DNA from: Maribacter sp.
GTDB taxonomy: Bacteria; Bacteroidota; Bacteroidia; Flavobacteriales; Flavobacteriaceae
Assembly: GCA_011050675.1 (NCBI GenBank)
Contig: DRFI01000004.1
Coordinates: 92,127 to 156,126 of the forward strand
Length of the DNA: 64,000 nucleotides
Reading direction: 5' to 3'
Part shown: positions 56,306 to 64,000 of the stretch, one piece after another
Position numbering within the stretch: the stretch's first letter is position 1
How the letters are laid out: each line of letters starts with the position of its first letter
Notes under the pieces: generated by a model
Told to the model about the DNA's origin: nothing
Seen by the model: the letters and a program-made list of their open reading frames with translations, nothing else
The model's database searches: none
Made by a program: the position numbers and the translations under genes

Positions 56306-57001
56306 ATGAAAAAAATATTATTTGTTATTACTGCATTATTGGTATTAAGCTCATGTGGCGATAACCCAGATGAAACATTAATTGTAAACGGTAAAGTAAA
56401 AGGATTAAAAAAAGGAATGCTTTATTTACAGCATGTGCCTGATTCTGTTTTAATTACTGTTGACTCTGTTGCTATAAATGGAGATGGTAATTTTTCTTTT
56501 AAAACCAAATTAATGAGTCCTGAAGTATTTTATCTATACTTAAACAAGAAGGATAACAATGATATTAACGACCGTATTACTTTCTTTGCCGAACCAGGTA
56601 CAATAACAATTAATTCTGATTGGAATACTTTTGATACTACAGCAGAAATAACAGGTTCTGAAACTCAAGAAAAACTTGAGGAATTTAAGAAGAACATGAC
56701 TGGGATCAATAAAAGAAATATTGAAATAATGATGAAAGCCGCTCAGCCAGAAAATCAACTAAGCCAATTGAGTATAGATTCTTTACAAAATATTAGTAAT
56801 AGAAATTTGCAACGTGGTTATGCTTTTGCCATCAACTTTGCACTTAACAATAAATCATCTTTTATAGCACCATATATAGCTTTAAAAGAAATACCAGATG
56901 CGAATGTTAAATACTTAGATTCTATTTATAGTGTTTTATCGCCAGAGGTAGCAGCGTCTAAATATGGTAAGGAATTGGCTACTCTATTGAAGAAAAATTA
57001 A
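56306..57001 (+). CDS. DUF4369 domain lipoprotein
   Basis: A 231-residue lipoprotein with lipobox LSSCGDN, then a DUF4369 domain (about 24-125): IVNGKVKGLKKGMLYLQHV, DSVAINGDGNFSFKTKL, and ITFFAEPGTITINSDW. In Bacteroidota this domain usually precedes a thioredoxin-like (TlpA/ResA) domain; here the C-terminal 100 residues are helical and no CxxC is present, so the thioredoxin part is missing. Function unknown, periplasmic face likely. A terminator at 57031-57062 follows. Confidence 0.85.
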   Translation: MKKILFVITALLVLSSCGDNPDETLIVNGKVKGLKKGMLYLQHVPDSVLITVDSVAINGDGNFSFKTKLMSPEVFYLYLNKKDNNDINDRITFFAEPGTITINSDWNTFDTTAEITGSETQEKLEEFKKNMTGINKRNIEIMMKAAQPENQLSQLSIDSLQNISNRNLQRGYAFAINFALNNKSSFIAPYIALKEIPDANVKYLDSIYSVLSPEVAASKYGKELATLLKKN

Positions 57002-57030
57002 ATAGAGAAAACCACAATCTTGTTACAATA

Positions 57031-57062
57031 AAAAAAGCATCCTAAAATTTAGGATGCTTTTT
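57031..57062. terminator. Bidirectional terminator between convergent genes
   Basis: AAAAAAGCATCCTAAA / TTTAGGATGCTTTTTT, nearly a perfect palindrome with a minimal loop and A/T-runs on both sides. It serves the DUF4369 gene (plus) and the small helical gene (minus). Confidence 0.88.
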
Positions 57063-57085
57063 TTAGTTTTAAAATAGTCTTAAGA

Positions 57086-57355
57086 CTAAGCTAACTTATT
57101 TAGGTCTTCAACCAATTTAGTTGCTTTTTTCTCTAAGTCAATTCTTACTTCTTTGAAATGTGCTTTCTTATTCTCAACATCATTTTTGTTGACTTTAGCT
57201 ACTAACTCATCAAATGAAACAATTGCTTCATCTATAATAGCAGTACCTTCTTTTGAATGAGTAGTACCATTGGCAGCCTCAACTATATAAACACCTTCTA
57301 TAATGTCACCAAGAACATTATTAATATCTTTCTTTAAATTTTTAATACTTGCCAT
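57086..57355 (-). CDS. Small helical hypothetical protein
   Basis: An 89-residue soluble protein rich in Lys, Glu, Asp and Val with no Cys or Trp. It looks like two or three helices (ASIKNLKKDINNVLGDIIEG, DEAIVSFDELVAKVN and a C-terminal KVRIDLEKKATKLVEDLNKL-type helix). I recognise no characterised family. A TATTTTTG promoter box lies at 57373-57380, so it is its own unit, ended by the terminator at 57031-57062. Confidence 0.7.
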   Translation of the reverse strand: MASIKNLKKDINNVLGDIIEGVYIVEAANGTTHSKEGTAIIDEAIVSFDELVAKVNKNDVENKKAHFKEVRIDLEKKATKLVEDLNKLA

Positions 57356-57372
57356 CTCTAATTATTTTTTTG

Positions 57373-57380
57373 CAAAAATA
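57373..57380 (-). promoter_or_regulatory. Candidate -7 box of the small helical gene
   Basis: Minus strand TATTTTTG, 17 bases before the ATG; no clear -33 element. Confidence 0.45.
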
Positions 57381-57413
57381 CAATTTTTGAATTGCCATAC
57401 GGTTAATTAAGCC

Positions 57414-58382
57414 TTAAATAGTAACTTCTAACAGTTTAGCCCCAGTAGATTGTAACGTAATTTTACTGGTAGAAGCCGGTAATAAGGCTGTTTCACCACT
57501 TTTTATTGATACTTCCCCTTCTGCCGTATAAATTGAAGCTTCGCCCCCAACGCACATAAATATGGTAAAAGAATCTCTTTGGGTTGTATCTAGCTCTAAG
57601 TTTTCTGTAAGTTCTATGAAGTTTGTTTTAAAGTATGGGCAATCTACCATAGTATTTACCTCATTCTTATTATGACCATAAGAGACTTTAAAATCATCTT
57701 TTTTCTCATAATCAACGGCATCTAATGCTAACTCTGTGTGTAATTCACGAAGGTTACCATCTTTATCTTTTCTATTAAAATCAAAAACACGGTAGGTAAC
57801 ATCTGAAGTTTGTTGAATTTCTGCCAACATTACCCCTGCCCCAATGGCATGAATTTTACCTGTATTTATGAAAAAAGTATCTCCTTCTTTAACTTGCTCA
57901 TAATTAAGAAGATCAAGCAAGGTATCATTAGCAATACTTTCAGCATATTCTTCTTTAGAAACATCTTTATTAAACCCTACAATGAGCTCTGCTTTTGGAT
58001 CAGCATCCATTATATACCACATTTCTGTTTTACCAAAAGACTCATGACGTTCTTTAGCTAATGCATCATTTGGGTGCAATTGAATAGATAGATCTTGTTT
58101 AGCATCAATAAACTTAATTAAGATTGGAAATTCCTTTCCAAAACGCTCAACAACACTTTTTCCCAATAACTCTTCTGCATTAGAATCTATTAGCTCTTGA
58201 AGTGATTTGCCTTCTAAACTACCATTTGCAACTACAGAAATGTCTCCCTTAACAGTAGACAACTCCCAGCTCTCGCCAGTAATATCACTTTCAATTGGTT
58301 TACCAAAAACTTCTTTTAACTTGGTTCCACCCCAAAGTCTTTCTTTTAAAATTGGTTTAAATTTCAAAGGATGTATCATCAT
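57414..58382 (-). CDS. manA: Class I mannose-6-phosphate isomerase
   Basis: A 322-residue cupin-fold enzyme interconverting mannose-6-phosphate and fructose-6-phosphate. Family segments are FKPILKERLWGG, ESWELSTVKGD, IKFIDAKQDLSIQLHPND with zinc-binding Gln and His, GKTEMWYIMDADP and NTGKIHAIGAGVMLAEIQQ. The short form without the eukaryotic insert matches the Bacillus-type ManA. The start is set at ATG 58382; an in-frame TTG at 58400 is less likely. The catalytic role is known for the family; fructose or mannose derivatives are the likely in vivo substrates. Confidence 0.93.
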   Translation of the reverse strand: MMIHPLKFKPILKERLWGGTKLKEVFGKPIESDITGESWELSTVKGDISVVANGSLEGKSLQELIDSNAEELLGKSVVERFGKEFPILIKFIDAKQDLSIQLHPNDALAKERHESFGKTEMWYIMDADPKAELIVGFNKDVSKEEYAESIANDTLLDLLNYEQVKEGDTFFINTGKIHAIGAGVMLAEIQQTSDVTYRVFDFNRKDKDGNLRELHTELALDAVDYEKKDDFKVSYGHNKNEVNTMVDCPYFKTNFIELTENLELDTTQRDSFTIFMCVGGEASIYTAEGEVSIKSGETALLPASTSKITLQSTGAKLLEVTI

Positions 58383-58454
58383 GTATTTTTTATTGTTCAA
58401 TTTGATCAGTTAATAACGCAAAACAAAGATTTTTCTTATAATAATGTAATTGAT

Positions 58455-58862
58455 TTACCCAGAGAACGTTACAAAATTTCTTGGAGTTTCATAAAGCACC
58501 ACTTCTAAATCATGTGCTTTTGTAATATGCTGTCTTAATTTCTTCCAAATAATAACAGCGATATTTTCTGCAGTTGGGTTTAAGCTCTTAAACTCCTCAA
58601 CCTCAATATTTAAATTTTTATGATCTAGATAGTCTTCAATCTCTACTTTTATTAGATCTTTTAACACCTTCATATCCATAACAAAACCAGTTTCAGCATC
58701 TATTTCTCCGGTAACACTTACTACCAATTCGTAGTTGTGTCCATGAAAATTAGGATTGTTACATTTTCCAAAAATTTCGGTGTTTTTACTATCGTCCCAG
58801 TCTTTTCTATACAAACGGTGCGCAGCATTAAAATGTGCTTTTCTACTAACTTTTACTTTCAT
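58455..58862 (-). CDS. queD: 6-pyruvoyltetrahydropterin synthase / QueD homologue
   Basis: A 135-residue T-fold enzyme. The zinc ligands are the His in FNAAHRLYR and the pair in FHGHNYEL, with the Cys catalytic residue in FGKCNNPN and the acidic GFVMDMKVLKDLI segment. Homologues make 6-carboxy-tetrahydropterin for queuosine (QueD) or 6-pyruvoyl-tetrahydropterin; queC, queE and folE are not in this window, so the pathway choice is inferred. It overlaps the idi stop by one base, so the two are coupled. Confidence 0.88.
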   Translation of the reverse strand: MKVKVSRKAHFNAAHRLYRKDWDDSKNTEIFGKCNNPNFHGHNYELVVSVTGEIDAETGFVMDMKVLKDLIKVEIEDYLDHKNLNIEVEEFKSLNPTAENIAVIIWKKLRQHITKAHDLEVVLYETPRNFVTFSG

Positions 58863-59392
58863 TATTTCGCTGGTATATTAAACAGGTGTTCGTAAAATTT
58901 CTCAAAAATAATTTTAAACCAGGCTGTGTATTCATCAGGGTTATTTGAAATATCTTCTTTAACCAATTCCGGAGACATCCATTTCCAAGCTTCAACCTCT
59001 TCTAGGTTTATATTTGGTTCTGAATTAAAACTACCTAACATTACATGATCATATTCATGTTCAGTTAATCCATTATCAAAAGGAGCTTTGTAAATAAAGG
59101 AAAATAATTCTTTTAACTCCGCTTGAAAACCCATTTCTTCTTGTAGTCTTCTTTTACCAGCCTCAATATTAGACTCGCCTACACGTTGATGACTACAACA
59201 TGTATTTGTCCATAGTAATGGAGAATGATATTTAGATGCCGCACGTTGTTGTAACATGATCTCACCCTTATCATTGATTATAAACACAGAAAAGGCTCTG
59301 TGTAAAACAGCCTTTTCATGGGCTTCCATTTTGGGCATGGTCCCTATTTGCTCGTTATTTTGATTTACGAGAATTACCTGTTCTTCCTTCAT
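58862..59392 (-). CDS. idi: Isopentenyl-diphosphate delta-isomerase, type I
   Basis: A 176-residue Nudix-fold enzyme isomerising isopentenyl and dimethylallyl diphosphate. The catalytic Cys is in LLWTNTCCSHQ (about 60-70), the Nudix-like helix in GKRRLQEEMGFQ, and the catalytic Glu in ENEYDH-like HEYDHVMLG. Its ATG starts the small unit that continues into the pterin synthase gene. It supplies isoprenoids for quinones, carotenoids and undecaprenyl carriers. Confidence 0.95.
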   Translation of the reverse strand: MKEEQVILVNQNNEQIGTMPKMEAHEKAVLHRAFSVFIINDKGEIMLQQRAASKYHSPLLWTNTCCSHQRVGESNIEAGKRRLQEEMGFQAELKELFSFIYKAPFDNGLTEHEYDHVMLGSFNSEPNINLEEVEAWKWMSPELVKEDISNNPDEYTAWFKIIFEKFYEHLFNIPAK

Positions 59393-59462
59393 TAGGTAAA
59401 AATAAGGCGTTTAACTTATTCTACGAAAAGTAGAACATATAATAATACGTTAATAGAAATAT

Positions 59463-60416
59463 TTAGAAGAAACGTGGAGATTTCAGGTTGTCCTTGGTCA
59501 TAATAAAATCGTATCTGAAAATTACTTCAAATGACCCATCATTAAAAGCTGCATTACCTAGTTCGGTAGTTTCCTTGTCGTAAGCAATTCCAATTAAGAA
59601 CTTATTGGAAACGTTAAAACCTGCCATACCACTAAAAGCGGCATCCCATCTATAGGCAGCCCCTAAAATAAATTTATCATTAAACATGAAATTTGCAGAT
59701 AAATCTACTTGTAAAGGTGCACCTTTAACCACTTTGGTAAGTAGTGCCGGTTTAAATTTCACAGACTCATTTAAATCCCAAACATACCCGGTAATTAAAT
59801 ACAAGTTCATTTGTTCTTTAGCTGTAGATAGGTTGGTTTCTTGAAAATGTGTTGTTTCCAATAATCGAGGTATCGACAATCCTAAATAGAATCTTTCGGT
59901 ATGATAGTATACACCAGCCCCAATGTTAGGAGAAAGCCTATTGTCAATATCTTGCTGCAAGGTTGGGTCTGTAGTATATTGATTTAATTCTGAAAATCTA
60001 ATATCCAACAAGTTAGCACTCGCTTTTAAACCAAAACTTAATCTACCTTCAGTTGAAGTATAAACGGTATAAGAAAAATCAATGTCAAAATTAGTTTCTG
60101 AAGTCGGTCCTATTTCATCGTTAACTATAGACAAACCTAAACCTACTCCCCTATAACCTATAGGTGAATGTGCATTAAAAGTCTGTGTCGTTGGTGCACC
60201 ATCTAAACCTACCCATTGAGATCTATGTAAGGCACCAATGCTAATATGTCCTCTTGAACCGGCATAAGCAGGGTTTACGCTTATTGTGTTATACATGTAC
60301 TGCGTATACTGCGCATCTTGCTGGCCATAAGAAAATACCCCAAAGCAAAATGCCACAATAGCGACAACTTGCTTTAGTACTTGTATTTTATTAATTAATA
60401 TATATTTTAAAAACAT
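59463..60416 (-). CDS. PorP/SprF family type IX secretion outer-membrane protein
   Basis: A 317-residue protein with a signal peptide ending near FSYGQQ. The family start is QDAQYTQYMYNTISVNPAYAGSRG, then HRSQWVGLDGAPTTQTFNAH and IGLGLSIVNDE, with a barrel of alternating strands and a C-terminal strand FEVIFRYDF. PorP/SprF proteins work with partner type B sorting-domain proteins secreted by the T9SS, tethering them to the surface. It begins five bases after the T9SS type B gene, the standard arrangement. Confidence 0.93.
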   Translation of the reverse strand: MFLKYILINKIQVLKQVVAIVAFCFGVFSYGQQDAQYTQYMYNTISVNPAYAGSRGHISIGALHRSQWVGLDGAPTTQTFNAHSPIGYRGVGLGLSIVNDEIGPTSETNFDIDFSYTVYTSTEGRLSFGLKASANLLDIRFSELNQYTTDPTLQQDIDNRLSPNIGAGVYYHTERFYLGLSIPRLLETTHFQETNLSTAKEQMNLYLITGYVWDLNESVKFKPALLTKVVKGAPLQVDLSANFMFNDKFILGAAYRWDAAFSGMAGFNVSNKFLIGIAYDKETTELGNAAFNDGSFEVIFRYDFIMTKDNLKSPRFF

Positions 60417-60421
60417 TCTTC

Positions 60422-62467
60422 TTATCTATTTATATATATGTATCCAGAAAGCGATTCTGTTTCTCCATTAGGTAGTTCATAATCTAGAATATAGAAATAT
60501 GTACCTACTGGTAATTTACGATCTGCATCTACCGTAACTCTTCCTTCAGATGTTCCGTCAAAAACATTGCCTTCTGTATTATATGCTCTTGTCAAATAGA
60601 CTGCCACACCCCATCTGTTATAGATTTTTAGTGTATTATTTGGATAGTTCTGTAATCCGTCTATTCTTAGAACATCGTGTATACCATCACCATTAGGTGT
60701 AATAACGTTGAAAACTTCGATTTCTTCTTCTAGCTGACCTAAATCTGAATCTAGATAATTAGGTATACCATCGCCATCAGAATCATCGTCTACATAATCA
60801 CCGTTCAGGTTAATATCTTCATCACGGGTCTCAATACCATCATCGTCGTCATCGGTATCTCTATAATCAGATTCCTCATCATTATCGGTGTTTGGAAGTT
60901 GTGCGTAAGGATCATCAATTTCATCATTGACATCAATATCAACTGAAATAGCACCTTCAAATCCGTCATCAAGTCCGTCATTATCCTTATCAGATCCTAT
61001 TCTAACAACATCTGCAATACCATCATGATTATAATCATGCCCTTCAACTTCGTCAAGTACATTATCATTATCACTATCCTCATCTAAATAATCAGGAAGG
61101 TTATCTCCGTCTGTATCGACAGGGAATATTCCAGTTAAACCATTTACTTCATAAGCATCATCTAAACCATTGGTATTAGCGTCGATCCCTGAAGGAGAAA
61201 TGTAGTCTGCTGTAGCTTGTGCCTCAACATTATCTGGTATACCATCACCATCGGCATCGATATCCAAATAATCTGGGAAGCCATCACCATCGGTATCCGT
61301 TGGATCAGTAGAAGGATCATTATCACCATCAAGATTTAAATCTTCAAAGCTATCTACAATACCATCATCATCACTATCCATATCTACACCCAGTGGATTA
61401 ATAAGAATTGTAATGGTAGATGTGCTACAATTACCAACTGCATCACAAACTGTATAATCAAAAGCATCTGTACCTAAGTAATTATTGTTAGGGAAATATG
61501 TTGGTATATCGTCAGATGGATCATTTGGTGTACCATTATCATCAAGAGTTACCGAACCATTGGTTGGTTGCGTTACACTAAACGTTCCTACTGTTGGTAA
61601 ATCATTATCATTTACTTGCCATGTATCTATAGCTATAATTTCATTGATATCAATTGCAACAGAGTCATCGTTAGTATCTAATATTGGTAATACTTCTATA
61701 GTTACGGTTGCAGTACTACAATCTCCGTAGGCATTACAAATCGTATAATCAAAAGTATCTGTACCATTAAAATCTACATCTGGAGTATAGGTTACAATAT
61801 CATCTAATGGATTATTTGGCGTACCGCCATCATCGATTATTACTGTACCATTTGCCGGATCTGTAGCTGTTAAAGCACCTACATCTGGTAAATCTGTATC
61901 ATTACCATAAATATCAATAATAACAGGAACTTCTTCATCTGTTGTAACCAAATCATCTTCTAAATCTGCTGCTTGCGGTAAACAAACTACCGTAAAATTA
62001 GGAAGGCTGAACATATTACCTGCTTTTGTAACCAGTGCGGTATATTTCACTACAGCATCTGTTGCGATGACCATTGGTCTTAGCTGGTCTCCGACTAAAG
62101 GCGGACTCCAAGCTACCGAGGCTGTGCTGGGTACATTAGAAGTAATATCCATTGTTACTTCATTGTCTGGATTATTACAATCCGTTACAATGAAATAACC
62201 TGTAGCATTAGATCCACATAAGGTACCATCATATGTTGCAAAGTAAATACCAGGTTGGGTTACTTCATAAAAAGAATCTGTACCTAGTACCGTTGCCGTG
62301 TCTGAAGCTTCATACCAACGAAAGTTATTTTGATCGCTATCTGTCGGTGCCTGTAGCAAGAACTGGGCATTAGATACCAACACTCCCAGTATCGTAGTAA
62401 CGATACTGAGAAATATGGTTTTATAATTATGAGTTTTTTTCAAATCGATTTGGAATCTAAGCTTCAA
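60422..62467 (-). CDS. T9SS type B sorting domain adhesin-like protein
   Basis: A 681-residue secreted protein. A signal peptide (about 15-36) precedes a region with an Ig/PKD-like start, two cadherin-like Ig repeats (about 165-262 and 263-356, each ending in DYT(I/V)C(N/D)A with [10 protein letters not shown] or [10 protein letters not shown]), a stretch of thrombospondin type 3-like calcium repeats (DxDxDG, about 360-580), and the C-terminal gliding-motility-associated type B sorting domain ([33 protein letters not shown] and the final SGYIYINR). It has no ATG; TTG at 62465-62467, eight bases after the collagen-like gene stop, is the first plausible start. It is exported with PorP/SprF downstream. 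Confidence 0.9.
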   Translation of the reverse strand: MKLRFQIDLKKTHNYKTIFLSIVTTILGVLVSNAQFLLQAPTDSDQNNFRWYEASDTATVLGTDSFYEVTQPGIYFATYDGTLCGSNATGYFIVTDCNNPDNEVTMDITSNVPSTASVAWSPPLVGDQLRPMVIATDAVVKYTALVTKAGNMFSLPNFTVVCLPQAADLEDDLVTTDEEVPVIIDIYGNDTDLPDVGALTATDPANGTVIIDDGGTPNNPLDDIVTYTPDVDFNGTDTFDYTICNAYGDCSTATVTIEVLPILDTNDDSVAIDINEIIAIDTWQVNDNDLPTVGTFSVTQPTNGSVTLDDNGTPNDPSDDIPTYFPNNNYLGTDAFDYTVCDAVGNCSTSTITILINPLGVDMDSDDDGIVDSFEDLNLDGDNDPSTDPTDTDGDGFPDYLDIDADGDGIPDNVEAQATADYISPSGIDANTNGLDDAYEVNGLTGIFPVDTDGDNLPDYLDEDSDNDNVLDEVEGHDYNHDGIADVVRIGSDKDNDGLDDGFEGAISVDIDVNDEIDDPYAQLPNTDNDEESDYRDTDDDDDGIETRDEDINLNGDYVDDDSDGDGIPNYLDSDLGQLEEEIEVFNVITPNGDGIHDVLRIDGLQNYPNNTLKIYNRWGVAVYLTRAYNTEGNVFDGTSEGRVTVDADRKLPVGTYFYILDYELPNGETESLSGYIYINR

Positions 62468-62475
62468 TTATCTAA

Positions 62476-64000
<1,525 letters not shown>

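Overview
The window reads as ordinary core chromosome from an AT-rich marine-type member of the Flavobacteriaceae (Bacteroidota); the genus cannot be fixed from sequence alone. The lineage call rests on a type IX secretion (T9SS) type B sorting domain protein followed by a PorP/SprF gene, the rpmB-rpmG-DUF4295-ftsY order, BshC, DUF5916, DUF2911, DUF4295 and TIGR03643 proteins, and promoters of the Bacteroidota form TTG-N17-22-TAnnTTTG. No tRNA, rRNA, CRISPR array, insertion sequence or prophage was seen.

Layout. 1-4700 (minus): guaA, a five-LysM/periplasmic-binding-fold protein, an OsmC protein and a DUF922 putative secreted metalloprotease, packed as an operon. 4774-6454 (plus): a SIMPL-domain protein and a flavin-binding pyridoxamine-phosphate-oxidase-like protein, separated by a 409-bp gap with two related hairpins. 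6451-9430 (minus): bshC followed by a GT39 glycosyltransferase wrecked by two stops and a frameshift. 9571-17046 (plus): M14 zinc carboxypeptidase with a small DUF4177-like protein, the overlapping DUF2339/DUF3999 pair, and an LpxR-like lipid A deacylase. 17048-24910: rimO (minus), a serine-hydrolase lipoprotein and a nitroreductase (plus), then ftsY-DUF2911-amidase-metallophosphoesterase (minus), the last cut by an in-frame TGA. 24758-29358 (minus): ribosomal proteins L28 and L33 with DUF4295, and an exonuclease-CarboxypepD_reg-FAH-Hpt-cinA operon. 29582-38658: a 2-oxo acid dehydrogenase E2, recR, an M20 peptidase divergent from a sodium:solute symporter, a CoA-binding protein, fabH, an ABC1 kinase and a TetR regulator. 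39029-47554 (mostly plus): htpG, an unrecognised membrane protein, a MOSC-DUF885-DoxX-like operon, a secreted hypothetical, an AraC regulator and TIGR03643. 47563-57001: S1/P1 nuclease divergent from PBP1A, an SPFH/ribbon-helix-helix pair, DUF5916, a HAD phosphatase, DUF819 and a DUF4369 lipoprotein. 57086-64000 (minus): a small helical protein, a class I phosphomannose isomerase gene, a 6-pyruvoyl-tetrahydropterin synthase homologue, idi, and a surface operon of collagen-like protein, T9SS type B protein and PorP/SprF. The collagen-like gene runs off the right edge.

The genes are mainly housekeeping: translation, protein targeting, chaperone, cell wall, thiol, fatty-acid and isoprenoid metabolism, and envelope functions. 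No convincing new defence, mobile or biosynthetic system is present. The most noteworthy items are two genes that look recently or progressively inactivated (GT39 and metallophosphoesterase), a GC-rich Gly-X-Y array of 54-bp units likely to vary in length, an SPFH/RHH module with operator-like repeats at the SPFH start codon, a 14-bp inverted repeat between divergent genes, and four genes whose only plausible starts are TTG codons lying next to an upstream stop codon.
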